Below the pieces are notes generated by a model. The model searched no databases. It saw only the letters and a program-made list of their open reading frames with translations, and had not been told where the DNA came from. A stretch of 64,000 nucleotides of DNA, from contig JBCCBV010000002.1 in the NCBI GenBank assembly GCA_039033855.1, forward strand, positions 1 to 64,000. Direction: 5' to 3'. The first letter of the stretch is position 1. Each line of letters begins with the position of its first letter. This document shows positions 8,872 through 18,895 of the stretch, in pieces. Source of the stretch: JBCCBV01 sp039033855 (GTDB taxonomy: Bacteria > Planctomycetota > Phycisphaerae > Phycisphaerales > Phycisphaeraceae). The translations under genes and the position numbers were made by a program.

Positions 8872-10122
8872 GTGGCCCGGCCCGAATCGACCCCGGGCGA
8901 ACCGTCGTCTCCTGACGCGTCGCCCGTCGAGACCCGCAGGCGCGGCTCGATTTACCACGCCGAAACGCTCGAAGACCTCGAAGCCGCCGGCGCCGAACGG
9001 CAGACCTTCACGCTGTCGCGCGACGCCAAGTTGCGCCTCGACCGGTTTCTGCAATCCAAGCTCAAAGGCATGAGCCGCAACCAGGTCCAGCGCCTGATCG
9101 GGCTCGGCGGCGTGCTGGTCAACGACAAGCTCGCCAAGGCCTCGCTCTCGCTGCGCGAAGGCGACCGCGTCGACGTGCTGATCCCCCCCAAGCCGGCCGA
9201 GCGCCTGGACCCCGAACCCATCCCGCTGCACGTGCTCTACGAAGACGCCGACCTGATCGCCGTCAACAAACAGGCCGACCTGATCGTCCACCCCGCGCGG
9301 GCGCAGCTCACCGGCACGATGCTCAACGCGCTCATACACCACTTCCAGCAGTCCGGCCAGACGCCCCAGGGCCCGGTGGACTCGCTGTCGTCCGTCGGCG
9401 CCGACGACGCACGGCCCGGCGTCGTCCACCGGCTCGACCGATTCACCACCGGGGTCATCGTGTTCGCCAAACGCGACGCATCGCACTGGCTGCTGGCCCG
9501 GCAGTGGGAACGCCGCACCAACCTCAAGGCCTACCTGGCCGTGGTCCACGGGAACTTCGACCCGCCCGCCGGCGCGATCGACCGCCCGCTCGGCCGGCAC
9601 CCCACCATCCGCGAGGCCCAGGCCGTCCGCCACGACTCTTCGGGCAAAGACTCGCTAACCCTCTATCGAACCCGAGAACAATACGCCGGCTACAGCCTGG
9701 TCGAGTTCGAGCTCAAGACCGGGCGCACGCACCAGATCCGCGTGCACGCGTCGTTCGCCGGCCACCCGCTGGTGGGCGACATCCTTTACGGCGGCGAGCC
9801 CGTCGGACCCGCCGAACTCGACGACCCGCCGATCCCCGCGGCCTCTCGGCCGGAGGTTGTCTTCGCGCGAACCAAAGAGCAAGGGCAGAAGGCGCAAGAC
9901 GCGGCCAAAGCCCGGCCCCGGGCGGACCTCATCATGGCCGTGCCCGCGCTGCACGCGGCGCTGCTGCGCGTCGAACACCCGCAAGACGGTCGCGAACTGC
10001 TATTCACCGCTCCGCTGCACGAACCCATGGCGACGCTGGTAAACGAACTGCAAGCCCGCGGCGTCAAGCGACTACCCGCCAAGGGGTCTCACATCGACTT
10101 GGACAAAGCGTTACCCGGATAG
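8872..10122 (+). CDS. RluA-family 23S rRNA pseudouridine synthase
   Basis: Isomerises specific uridines of rRNA (RluD-like) to pseudouridine. The 416-residue protein has an N-terminal extension of about 45 residues, an S4 RNA-binding domain near 50-105 (RLDRFLQSKLKGMSRNQVQRL), and the synthase domain from about 118. The catalytic motif VVHRLDRFTTG carries the nucleophile D189. The downstream motif LKTGRTHQIRVH is also present. Start codon is GTG at 8872, directly after the upstream stop. The 3' end overlaps the convergent PduO-type gene by 12 bp. The exact target uridine cannot be told from sequence. Confidence 0.92.
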   Translation: MARPESTPGEPSSPDASPVETRRRGSIYHAETLEDLEAAGAERQTFTLSRDAKLRLDRFLQSKLKGMSRNQVQRLIGLGGVLVNDKLAKASLSLREGDRVDVLIPPKPAERLDPEPIPLHVLYEDADLIAVNKQADLIVHPARAQLTGTMLNALIHHFQQSGQTPQGPVDSLSSVGADDARPGVVHRLDRFTTGVIVFAKRDASHWLLARQWERRTNLKAYLAVVHGNFDPPAGAIDRPLGRHPTIREAQAVRHDSSGKDSLTLYRTREQYAGYSLVEFELKTGRTHQIRVHASFAGHPLVGDILYGGEPVGPAELDDPPIPAASRPEVVFARTKEQGQKAQDAAKARPRADLIMAVPALHAALLRVEHPQDGRELLFTAPLHEPMATLVNELQARGVKRLPAKGSHIDLDKALPG

Positions 10123-10722
10123 GGGCCACGACTGCGTTTCGGTCGCATGCGCAGGCAACTCGGCCGGGCGGGCGTCCCAAGTCACATCCTCGACCCCTGC
10201 AGATTGATTCGCAGCGCGAGCCGCCACAAACAGCAGGTCACTCAAGCGGTTGAGGTAACGCACCGCGATGTCCGGCAGCGGCTCCTGGTCGGCCAGCGCC
10301 ACCACGGCCCGCTCGGCTCGGCGGCAAACCGTCCGGGCCAGGTGCAACCGGGCGCCCGCTTCCGAACCGCCGGGCAAAATGAACTTCCGCAGCGGCGGCA
10401 GCTGGTGGTCCGCGGCGTCCATGCAGCCCTCGAGCCATCCCACGTCGGCGTCCTGCACGCGCGCCGCGGCGCCGCCCGTCGCAACCTCGGGATTGGCCAG
10501 GTCGGCGCCGAGCTCAAAGAGCACCCGCTGCACCGGCACGAACGACTCGCGTACCCACGCCGGGGCCTGCTGATCTCCGCTGGGCGCGAGGGCCAAGCCC
10601 AAGGCCGCGCTCAGCTCGTCTACCGAGCCGCAAGCCTCGATCCGGGCGTGACTCTTGGAAACCCGCGGGCCGACGGAGAGGTCGGTCTGGCCCGTATCGC
10701 CCTGTTTGGTGTAGATCCGCAT
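10111..10722 (-). CDS. PduO-type cob(I)alamin adenosyltransferase
   Basis: Adenosylates cob(I)alamin using ATP to give coenzyme B12. The 203-residue protein matches the PduO/ATR class: the ATP-binding N-terminal motif YTKQGDTGQTDL, then CRRAERAVVAL and RLSDLLFVAAR near the C-terminus, which line the corrinoid site in this all-helical family. A methionine three codons upstream (10731) is an alternative start; I chose the one directly before RIYTKQGD, the conserved beginning of the family. No other cobalamin gene lies in the window, so it probably serves salvage. Confidence 0.92.
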   Translation of the reverse strand: MRIYTKQGDTGQTDLSVGPRVSKSHARIEACGSVDELSAALGLALAPSGDQQAPAWVRESFVPVQRVLFELGADLANPEVATGGAAARVQDADVGWLEGCMDAADHQLPPLRKFILPGGSEAGARLHLARTVCRRAERAVVALADQEPLPDIAVRYLNRLSDLLFVAARAANQSAGVEDVTWDARPAELPAHATETQSWPLSG

Positions 10723-10992
10723 CGCCGCCATTCGGAAGGGATAATTCCCATGTATTGAACCCGCGTTACGGGTCGGGATCAAGCAAGTCGGGCAGAAAAT
10801 CGTTCAAAACGTTCATCGGTCGGATTGACGTTGCCCCTGATTGACTCGTGAAACCGAAACAAACGCCCCGTCCGAGAATCACGTCCGCGAGCCGTACAAA
10901 ACATCTCAGATCGCGCGTACAAAGCCTGAACGCGGCTAGGCAGGGTTCCACCCTTGCACTAAACTCAACGCCGGTTAAGAGGAAATGGCCCG

Positions 10993-11436
10993 GTGAACGA
11001 ACTTTTTTCCAATGCGGAGTCGAGGTCGGTCCGTTCGCTCAAGAGCGTCGATCACCTTCCGTTGGTCGCGGTGCGGGTCCATCACACCACCGGGGCGTCT
11101 TCGCAAGGCAACGCCCGGCTGGTCGAGTTTGACGGCCGTGAAGCCCGGCTGATGATGCCGCTGCACCCTCAAAACGGCTCGCGATTCGAGCTGACGCTGC
11201 CGATGCGCAGCGACGCGGAAATGCTCACCGTCGCCGGCGCCAGCATCCGCTGCGAGTACCACCCCGGAGCCCTGGGCCTGCACGAAGTCACGGTGCGCCT
11301 GATCGATTTCATCGACCCGGCCCACGTCCACCTGCCCAGCCTGCCCACGGCGCACCCGCCTGCCCTGCCCACGGCGCACCCGCCTGCCCTGCCGACCGAC
11401 GCGCTCGGCGTGCCGGCCGTGCCGCCCGCGGGCTGA
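10993..11436 (+). CDS. small PilZ-like protein with C-terminal tandem repeat
   Basis: A 147-residue soluble protein. The core (residues 20-110) has the beta-rich pattern of a PilZ-type domain (LPLVAVRVHH..., ARLVEFDGREARLMMP, LTLPMRSDAEMLTVAGASIRCEY, GLHEVTVRLIDF). The classic c-di-GMP motifs RxxxR and DxSxxG are not evident, so c-di-GMP binding is doubtful. The tail carries a duplicated LPTAHPPA octapeptide. GTG start with AGAGGAA about 8 nt upstream. The stop codon sits in another short tandem repeat (12-nt unit, 11429-11452). Family call is tentative. Confidence 0.5.
   Translation: MNELFSNAESRSVRSLKSVDHLPLVAVRVHHTTGASSQGNARLVEFDGREARLMMPLHPQNGSRFELTLPMRSDAEMLTVAGASIRCEYHPGALGLHEVTVRLIDFIDPAHVHLPSLPTAHPPALPTAHPPALPTDALGVPAVPPAG
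11341..11388 (+). repeat. 24-bp tandem direct repeat, two copies, in a coding region
   Basis: Two perfect adjacent copies of a 24-nt unit (11341-11364 and 11365-11388) encode LPTAHPPA twice and are followed by a partial third copy. The unit length keeps the reading frame. It is a likely slipped-strand mutation site that would alter the length of the proline-rich tail of the PilZ-like protein. Confidence 0.85.
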
Positions 11437-11645
11437 CTTGCGGGCTGACTTGCGGGAATGCGTTTCGGGACCGCTTTGCGAGACCGCGGGTTTCGCGCGT
11501 AGGACAACCCAGGCCCCACCGCCTAGCATTCTTTCCATTGACGGCATGGCAGCCTGATCAGGCCTGTCCACGCCGAGTGCGAATCCGACGCCCGCGCGGC
11601 AGCGGACGACCACGCTTCTTTTTTGTTCTCGCCCGAGGCCCGCTG

Positions 11646-12497
11646 ATGTCCACCACCCGGCTCGAAGCCGACGCCCCGCCTGCCGACACCCCCAACCGCG
11701 CCGACGCCATGCCCGACGTGCAGGGCGCCCGCGACCGCCGCAACCTGGCCATCGACAAGGTCGGCGTCCGCGACATCCGCTACCCGATCTCGCTGTCGAC
11801 CCGCGACCACGACCAGCCCCAGAGCACCGTCGCCCACGTCAACATGTACGTCAGCCTGCCCCACCACCAAAAGGGCACGCACATGTCGCGCTTTCTGGAA
11901 GTGCTCAACGCCCACCACCGGTCGATCCGCAGCGACGACGTGATGGCCATCACCCGCGACATGCGCGAACGGCTCAACGCCCAGGACGCCCACCTGGAGC
12001 TGCGGTTCCCCTACTTCATCGATAAGAAGGCACCCGTGTCCGGCCAGGCCGGCAAGCTCGACATCGAAGTGACCTTCGAGGCGTCCTCGAACAGCCACGA
12101 CGACTTTGTCCTGGGCGTCAAGGTGCCCGCGACCTCGCTTTGCCCCTGTTCGAAAGAGATCAGCGAGTACGGCGCCCACAACCAGCGCTGCGAGATGGAA
12201 GTCCAGGTCCGCCCCGCTCAAGGCGCCAAGATGTGGATCGAAGACCTGTTCGAACTGGTCGAGGCTTGCGCCAGCTCGCCGGTGTTCGCCGTGCTCAAAC
12301 GCCCGGACGAAAAGTGGGTCACCGAGCGCGCCTTCGACCACCCCAAGTTTGTCGAAGACATCGTCCGCGACCTGGCCCTGGCCCTGGAAGCCGACGATCG
12401 GGTGGTGTGGTTCCGGGCCCAATCGACCAACTACGAGTCGATCCACAACCACAACGCCTACGCCATGATCGAACGCGACAAGCGCGACGATTCGTGA
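11646..12497 (+). CDS. folE2: GTP cyclohydrolase FolE2 (type IB)
   Basis: Converts GTP to 7,8-dihydroneopterin triphosphate, the entry step to tetrahydrofolate (and possibly queuosine) synthesis. The 283-residue protein belongs to the FolE2/COG1469 family. The metal- and substrate-binding segment TSLCPCSKEISEYGAHNQR is intact, as are GTHMSRF near the middle and NYESIHNHNAYA at the C-terminus. FolE2 enzymes are generally more flexible in metal use than zinc-dependent FolE. The ATG at 11646 follows a region with a 12-bp perfect palindrome (11552-11563), the only noticeable element in the 209-bp upstream gap. Confidence 0.94.
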   Translation: MSTTRLEADAPPADTPNRADAMPDVQGARDRRNLAIDKVGVRDIRYPISLSTRDHDQPQSTVAHVNMYVSLPHHQKGTHMSRFLEVLNAHHRSIRSDDVMAITRDMRERLNAQDAHLELRFPYFIDKKAPVSGQAGKLDIEVTFEASSNSHDDFVLGVKVPATSLCPCSKEISEYGAHNQRCEMEVQVRPAQGAKMWIEDLFELVEACASSPVFAVLKRPDEKWVTERAFDHPKFVEDIVRDLALALEADDRVVWFRAQSTNYESIHNHNAYAMIERDKRDDS

Positions 12498-12518
12498 CTC
12501 TTTGCCGGGGACCCCGAT

Positions 12519-12905
12519 TTGCTGCGTGAGGTCTACCGCGCCGCGTCTGCCGCCGACGCCCACCTGCTCCGGGCCGAACTGACGGCCCTGGGGTTCGACG
12601 CGCACGTCCACGGCGAGACGCTCGAAAGCGTCACCAGCCACATCCCCTTCTTCCACGCCCAGCCCACCGTCCACGTGCCCGACGACCAGGCCGACGACGC
12701 ACGCATCATCGTCGCCGAGTGGTCCGAACACCGGCGCTCCCCCGCCGAGCCCGGCCCCGACTGGCAGTGCCCGGCGTGCGGCGAAACCGTCGAAGGCGTC
12801 TTCACCGCCTGCTGGAGTTGCGGCGCGGGTGTTGAAGAAGATTCTGCGGACGACTCCATCGACGGCGCCTCCGACCATTCCGACGACGGCACGGCCCTGC
12901 GTTAG
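12519..12905 (+). CDS. DUF2007-like signal-transducing protein with zinc ribbon
   Basis: A 128-residue protein. Residues 1-70 (LREVYRAASAADAHLLRAELTALGFDAHV) follow the pattern of the DUF2007 domain. A two-CxxC zinc-ribbon-like segment follows (CPACGETVEGVF...CWSCG) and an acidic Asp/Ser-rich tail closes it. The start is a TTG at 12519; no better in-frame ATG or GTG precedes the conserved region. It lies 21 bp downstream of folE2 and is probably co-transcribed. Function unknown; the family is annotated as putative signal transduction without biochemical proof. Confidence 0.6.
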   Translation: MLREVYRAASAADAHLLRAELTALGFDAHVHGETLESVTSHIPFFHAQPTVHVPDDQADDARIIVAEWSEHRRSPAEPGPDWQCPACGETVEGVFTACWSCGAGVEEDSADDSIDGASDHSDDGTALR

Positions 12906-12978
12906 CCGGGCGTTCAGAACCGGCCCGCACGGCAACGCGCTTCGGTAAGCCGCCACGGCTCCGCTACCCTGCCCGCTC

Positions 12979-14982
12979 GTGGAAGCCCCCCCGACGAGCC
13001 GTATGCCCGAGGCGCCCGCCCTTTCGACCCGGCCCGCCCCGCTCTGGCGGAACCTCAGCTTCGCGCTCATGTGGACCAGCGTCGCCGCCAGCGGCTTCGG
13101 CGACCGCATGATCCAACTCGCCGCCTGGCCGCTGCTCGGCCTGGGCACCGGCGCCGCCGACGACGCCAGCGTGCAGGCCGCGGTCACCTTCTTCTTCTTC
13201 CTGCCGTTCTTTCTGTTCGGCCCGGTCGGCGGATGGCTGGCCGACACCCTGCCCCGCAAGTGGCTGATGCTCGGCTGCGACCAGATGCGCGCCCTGGTGC
13301 TGATCACCGCCGCGCTCCTGCTGGCGTCCTTCTGGCCGAACTACACCGGCAAGCAAGCCATCAATCCCGACCACCCCCAGGCCTGGCTGGCCTACACCGG
13401 GGTGTACGGGATGATCGCGCTCACCGGGCTCTTCGCCGCCTTCTTCGCCCCCACGCGCGACGCCACCATCCCCCAGGTCGTGCCGTTGCGCCAACTGCCC
13501 TCGGCCAACGCCATCGTGCTGGCCATCGCCACCATCGCCTCGATGATCGGCCTGATCGTCGGCCGGAAGATCATGGAGGCCGGCAGCGTGGTGGCCGGCG
13601 TGGCGTTCGGCGCCGGGTGCTTCCTGGTGAGCGGGACCTTCTTCGCCTTCATGAAGGTGCGCCCGCACGTCCGTCCGCCCGACAAAAAACGTGAGAGCGA
13701 GTTCCGCCGGCTGATCCAGGCCGCCGGCTACGTGCGGCGCCACAAACGACTCATCACGCTCTACGGCTACGCCACGCTGTTCTGGGGCCTGGCCGGCATC
13801 GTCCTGGGCTGCCTGGCCGCGCTGGTGAAGCTGCGCTACGGGCTCACCGGCGACGACGCCCAGAACGCCAACGTCTACCTGCAGGCCGCGGTCGGCTTCG
13901 GCATGCTCATCAGCAGCGTGGTCATGGCCCTGCTCGGCGCCCGGCGCGAGAGCCACTGGCTGATCCTGCTGGGGTTGGTCGTCACCGGCGCCGCCACCTT
14001 GGCGCTCTGGGCCATGCCCGTGCTCTGGCTCGGCGTGGTTATGGCGTTTGTCGTCGGCTTTTCCGCCAACATCGTCCGCGTGTTCACCGACACGCTGACC
14101 CAGTCCGGCTCGGCCAACTACATCCGCGGCCGGGTGTTCGGCCTGCGCGAGATCCTCACCAACGCCGCCCTGCTCATCGTCAACGGCTTCATCTGGGGCC
14201 TGACCGACGCCGACGAACGCTTGCTGGTCGTGATGCCCTGGCTCGGCGCCGGCATGGCCATCGCCGCCGCGTTCTTCCTGATCCGAGAGCTTTTCCGCGG
14301 CCCCAGCCCGCGCCGCGACACCAACCTGCTCTGGCGCCTGGTCCGCCTGCTGATCTTCTCCTACCACCGGCTGGAAACCATCGACAAGCGCAAGCTGCCT
14401 TCGCACGGCCCGGTGCTGCTGGCGTCGAACCACACCGCCGGTCTCGACCCGTTCCTGATCCAGTCGGCCACCGGGCGCACCGTCCGCTGGATCATGACCA
14501 AGTCCTACGAGTTCAAAGCGCTCAAACCGCTCTGGCGGGCCATCGACCCCATCGTGCTCAACCTCGACGGCTCGGACCGCGAGCAGGTCGCGCAGATCCT
14601 CGGCCGGCTGAAACAAGGCGAGGTCGTCGGCATCTTCCCCGAAGGCGGACTGCAACGAGAGACCCGCGCGTTCGGCCCGCTCGAGCCCGGCGCCGCGGTG
14701 CTGGCCCGCCGATCCGGCGCGCCCATCGTCCCCGTCTGGGTGCACGGCGCCCCGCGCGCCCGCAACATGCTCTGGCACTTCCTGCGCCCGTCCGAATGCA
14801 CCGTGGTCTTCGGCGACCCCTGGACCCCGCCCAAGTCGATGCGCGCCGCCGACGTCCTGGTGGAGCTGCGCCGACGGATGTACGCGCTCGAAAGCCGCAT
14901 CCCCGAAGACCGCCGAAAGTACGTCACCGACCCCGAAGGCAAGCCCTCGGCCGAGATGCTCGCAGCGCGCGGACGCTCGTAA
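12979..14982 (+). CDS. MFS transporter fused to PlsC-type acyltransferase
   Basis: A 667-residue fusion. Residues about 25-435 form a major facilitator of 12 predicted helices, similar to LplT lysophospholipid flippases (GFGDRMIQLAAWPLLG, FGPVGGWLADTLPRKW). Residues about 465-650 are a PlsC/LPLAT domain with the catalytic HX4D motif NHTAGLDP (H485, D490) and the FPEGG motif (E555). It lacks the AMP-binding acyl-ACP synthetase domain present in Aas. By analogy it could flip lysophospholipid inward and reacylate it. Start GTG 12979 or ATG 13003. Confidence 0.82.
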   Translation: MEAPPTSRMPEAPALSTRPAPLWRNLSFALMWTSVAASGFGDRMIQLAAWPLLGLGTGAADDASVQAAVTFFFFLPFFLFGPVGGWLADTLPRKWLMLGCDQMRALVLITAALLLASFWPNYTGKQAINPDHPQAWLAYTGVYGMIALTGLFAAFFAPTRDATIPQVVPLRQLPSANAIVLAIATIASMIGLIVGRKIMEAGSVVAGVAFGAGCFLVSGTFFAFMKVRPHVRPPDKKRESEFRRLIQAAGYVRRHKRLITLYGYATLFWGLAGIVLGCLAALVKLRYGLTGDDAQNANVYLQAAVGFGMLISSVVMALLGARRESHWLILLGLVVTGAATLALWAMPVLWLGVVMAFVVGFSANIVRVFTDTLTQSGSANYIRGRVFGLREILTNAALLIVNGFIWGLTDADERLLVVMPWLGAGMAIAAAFFLIRELFRGPSPRRDTNLLWRLVRLLIFSYHRLETIDKRKLPSHGPVLLASNHTAGLDPFLIQSATGRTVRWIMTKSYEFKALKPLWRAIDPIVLNLDGSDREQVAQILGRLKQGEVVGIFPEGGLQRETRAFGPLEPGAAVLARRSGAPIVPVWVHGAPRARNMLWHFLRPSECTVVFGDPWTPPKSMRAADVLVELRRRMYALESRIPEDRRKYVTDPEGKPSAEMLAARGRS

Positions 14983-15036
14983 CCCAACAACACGCCGACC
15001 CCGGGCGACCGAAGCCACCCATTCGATCGGCCAAGT

Positions 15037-15852
15037 TCACTCCGCCACGGCGTCGTCCAACAACGGGCCGAGCGCTTCGAGCCCGTCCAACTCGAACACC
15101 GCCGTGCGGGTCCCGCTGTGGATCGGCGGGAAGGTGAACGTCAGCCGCTCGGCGCCGCGCAGCTGCTTGAACGCTTCGGCGCCGTCGTACCAGAACAGCG
15201 ACAACCGGTCGCCTGATTCGCGCAGCGTCACCCGCTCGGCCGGCCCGTCGTCGAGTTGCACGGACACCCGCACCCGGCCGTTGCGGTCTTCGCACCGGAA
15301 CCCGGTGGTGACGAACGCTTCGATGCGACCTTCGCGGGCTCGCAGGGTCAACACCGGCGTCTTGGTCGTGCTCGGCCAGGCGGTGACCGGATCGACCGCG
15401 TCGAGCGAAAGCACCAGCACGTCGTCTGCGCCGCCTGCGCCGGCAGTGACCGACGCGTTCCACTGGCCACGCTCGGTGAGCCCCGGCGCAGCCGGCGGAG
15501 CCTCGATGGGGTCTGACGATATCGCTTCGGATGGATTGTTTGTAGATGCGGTCGTAGCCCCGCCCGCGATTTCCGTTGCAGAAGCCCCGGCGGCCTGATC
15601 CGCCAACCGCCGGGCCACCGCGTCGTACGCCGCCAGCCGCGCCCGGTCGTCCAGAATCGCCGCGGCCCGCGTCATCTCCCGCACCAACCACGATGGGGCC
15701 GGCACCGCTTCCGCCGAAACCCCGCTCGATAACCCGGCGTCGGTCGAAGTGTTCGCGGGTGGCCCCACGGGGTCGGGTTGCGCCCCGCCGCTACCCGTAC
15801 TGATACAGAATGCTCCCAATCCGAACGCCACGATCCACGGTCTTGCACACAT
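15037..15852 (-). CDS. exported protein with VasI/TagO-like C-terminal domain
   Basis: A 271-residue protein with a signal peptide (about residues 1-24, ending SGGAQ). A helical region follows (VREMTRAAAILDDRARLAAYDAVARRLADQ), then a low-complexity linker. The C-terminal domain of about 110 residues includes FRCEDRNGRVRVSVQLDDGP, LSLFWYDGAEAFKQLRGAERLTFTF and RTAVFELDGLEAL. This is the pattern of VasI/TagO-type domains known from type VI secretion clusters: a Cys-containing strand, then an arginine/aspartate strand, then an F-D/E-L-x-G-L ending. No T6SS genes are nearby, so it is probably an unrelated user of the fold. Convergent with the MFS-PlsC gene. Confidence 0.55.
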   Translation of the reverse strand: MCARPWIVAFGLGAFCISTGSGGAQPDPVGPPANTSTDAGLSSGVSAEAVPAPSWLVREMTRAAAILDDRARLAAYDAVARRLADQAAGASATEIAGGATTASTNNPSEAISSDPIEAPPAAPGLTERGQWNASVTAGAGGADDVLVLSLDAVDPVTAWPSTTKTPVLTLRAREGRIEAFVTTGFRCEDRNGRVRVSVQLDDGPAERVTLRESGDRLSLFWYDGAEAFKQLRGAERLTFTFPPIHSGTRTAVFELDGLEALGPLLDDAVAE

Positions 15853-15929
15853 GCTGGCATGCTAGGAGAGGCCGGTACACTCCGCGCTCGAACCAACGCT
15901 TCCGCCACAGCCCCCTCCGGAGCCCCGCC

Positions 15930-16994
<1,065 letters not shown>

Positions 16995-17003
16995 GGCCGT
17001 CGC

Positions 17004-17873
17004 ATGACGGAGCACAACACCGCTCAGCAACACGCCGAGGCCTTCGCTTGGAACCGCGCCTCGTGGGACCAGCGCACGCCCGTCCATTGGCATTCCCGCC
17101 TATACACCGGCATGGCCGACACGCTCCGTCGGGGCGGGCACCCGCTATCGCCGCACCAACAACAAGGTGTAGGCGATGTCGCCGGTCAATCGCTGGTCCA
17201 CCTCCAGTGCCACCTGGGGATGCAGACGCTGGGCTTCGCGCGACTGGGCGCCGAAGCGGTCGGCCTGGACTTCTGCCAGCCGTCGATCGATCAAGCGAGC
17301 GCGCTGCGCGACGAGCTCGGCATCGCAGCCGACCGGGCCCGCTTCGTTTGCGCCAATGTGTACGACGCGCCGCAGGCGCTCGGCCGGGCCTTCGACGTCG
17401 TGTTCGTGTCCGAAGGCTCTTTGTGTTGGCTGCCGGACATCCGCGCATGGGGCCGGGTCGTGGGCGCGTTGCTGCGCCCGGGCGGACGGCTTTTCGTGCA
17501 CGACTTCCACCCGATGCTGCACATGCTGGACGAATCGAACGAGCCGCAGGGCTTCCGCCTCGCGCACGGCTATCTGGGCGAAGACCGCGTGGAGTTTGAG
17601 AGCGACTGCACCTACACCGAGTCCGACCGGCCGATGGAGATGCGCAAGACCGCCGAGTGGGTCCACCCGATCGGCGCGATGCTCAGCGGGCTGATCGACG
17701 CGGGCCTGGTGATCGACCGCTTCGACGAGCACGGCGACTGCGCGTATCAAGCCCTGCCCGGCATGGTCCCGGTCCCGGCCCCAGTCTTGGCCGAGGACAA
17801 CCGGTGGACCTTCCCCGCGCCCTGGGCCGGCAAGCTGCCCTGCGAATTCACCCTGTGGGCAAGCAAGCGGTAG
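17004..17873 (+). CDS. class I SAM-dependent methyltransferase
   Basis: A 289-residue Rossmann-fold methyltransferase. The SAM-binding segment is LVHLQCHLGMQTLGFARLGAEAVGLDF, where the usual E/DxGxGxG is replaced by QCHLGMQT, a known variant of this subgroup. An acidic end of strand 2 (GLDF) and FDVVFVSEGSLCWLPD (motif II/III region) follow. The C-terminal part is aromatic-rich (CAYQALPGMVPVPAPVLAED). Substrate unknown; probably small. Likely co-transcribed with the upstream TIM-barrel isomerase. Confidence 0.82.
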   Translation: MTEHNTAQQHAEAFAWNRASWDQRTPVHWHSRLYTGMADTLRRGGHPLSPHQQQGVGDVAGQSLVHLQCHLGMQTLGFARLGAEAVGLDFCQPSIDQASALRDELGIAADRARFVCANVYDAPQALGRAFDVVFVSEGSLCWLPDIRAWGRVVGALLRPGGRLFVHDFHPMLHMLDESNEPQGFRLAHGYLGEDRVEFESDCTYTESDRPMEMRKTAEWVHPIGAMLSGLIDAGLVIDRFDEHGDCAYQALPGMVPVPAPVLAEDNRWTFPAPWAGKLPCEFTLWASKR

Positions 17874-17910
17874 AGCGCCCGGCGCGACCCGGATCGGCTA
17901 TCGTCGCGCC

Positions 17911-18510
17911 ATGGTCAGCGGATTGACGCCAGCGGTCTCGAGTGTCTGTGGAGTCGCGCCTTGTGGCTGGGCGCTGGCCCAGGCCGTCACGCCAACCGGG
18001 CCGGCCGCCGCGCCGCCTGACCAGGCCCTGTTGCTCTGGGGCGTGCTGCTGTTTGGCGTGACGCTGGCGCTGGTCCTGGTCGAGGTCTTTGTGCCCACCG
18101 GCGGCATCGTGGGCGCCGTGGCCAGCGTCGTGTCCATTGCCGCGGTCATCTGCCTGTTCGGCTACAGCACCACCGCCGGGTTCATCGGCCTGACGCTGCT
18201 GTTGATCGCCGGGCCCGTGGTGCTGCTTTACGGGCTGAAGATCGCGCCCAACACGCCGTTCGTAAAGCTGCTTTCGTTGCGCGACGGCCAGGTCGCCGAC
18301 CCCACGCACCCAGCCGAGCCCGACCAGACGCCCGAGCACGCGCTGCTCGGCAAGCCGGGCCAAGCCCTCTCGGACCTGCACCCCGTGGGCGTGTGCAGGA
18401 TCGAAGGCCAGCGGATCGACTGCTTGTCGGTGTCGGGCGCGATCGCCAAGGGCGCCGCGGTCGAAGTCGTCGGCCACGACGGCATGCAGGCCAAGGTCAA
18501 AAAAGTCTGA
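17911..18510 (+). CDS. NfeD-like membrane protein
   Basis: A 199-residue protein: a leader, three to four transmembrane helices (residues about 42-110: LLLWGVLLFGVTLALVLVEVF, IVGAVASVVSIAAVICLFGY, IGLTLLLIAGPVVLLYG), and a C-terminal OB-fold domain near 140-199 (LHPVGVCRIEGQRIDCLSVSGAIAKGAAVEVV). This is the short NfeD form lacking the ClpP-class serine protease domain. NfeD proteins usually partner with SPFH/flotillin proteins in membrane microdomains; no SPFH gene is adjacent here. Confidence 0.85.
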   Translation: MVSGLTPAVSSVCGVAPCGWALAQAVTPTGPAAAPPDQALLLWGVLLFGVTLALVLVEVFVPTGGIVGAVASVVSIAAVICLFGYSTTAGFIGLTLLLIAGPVVLLYGLKIAPNTPFVKLLSLRDGQVADPTHPAEPDQTPEHALLGKPGQALSDLHPVGVCRIEGQRIDCLSVSGAIAKGAAVEVVGHDGMQAKVKKV

Positions 18511-18569
18511 ACCCGCCCGGCTGAATCGCGATCCAAGGATCGCCCGCCCTTAAACCCCGCACGCGGTCA

Positions 18570-18643
18570 TGCACCCGGCAGGAGTCGAACCTGCAACCTC
18601 CTGATCCGTAGTCAGGTGCTCTATCCAATTGAGCTACGGGTGC
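18570..18643 (-). tRNA. tRNA-Arg(ACG)
   Basis: A 74-nt cloverleaf on the minus strand. The acceptor stem GCACCCG pairs with CGGGTGC, the D-arm contains AGCTCAATTGGATAGAGC, and the anticodon arm is CCTGA-CTACGGA-TCAGG with anticodon ACG. The T-arm is GCAGGTTCGACTCCTGC, and the discriminator is A. CCA is not encoded. ACG is expected to be edited to ICG to read CGU/CGC/CGA. A possible -10 element (TACACT, 18656-18661) lies 12 bp upstream of the mature 5' end. Confidence 0.97.
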
Positions 18644-18807
18644 GAAGAGCCGCACAGTGTAGCGACCCACGCCATGGGCGAAACCCCCGCACTGGGCCGT
18701 ACGGGAACACCTTCAAGGCGCAGCGGACTGCCCGGCTGAAGGCAGCCATAAGGCCGATTCGGTCGCCGCCGCCTCACGTTTTCCACATGGAGAGGAGGCG
18801 GTTCACT

Positions 18808-18824
18808 CACAATCACGGATTGTG
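18808..18824. promoter_or_regulatory. inverted repeat CACAATC-ACG-GATTGTG, possible operator
   Basis: A perfect 7-bp inverted repeat with a 3-nt spacer, about 75 bp upstream of the predicted -10 of ctaA. The size and symmetry fit a dimeric regulator site, but no regulator can be linked to it from this window. Confidence 0.4.
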
Positions 18825-18895
18825 CCCAAGCCCGTCTCGCGCAGGCTACCCAGACTACTATCTGCCCGACGAGACGTCGCCATTTGTGAGCATAC

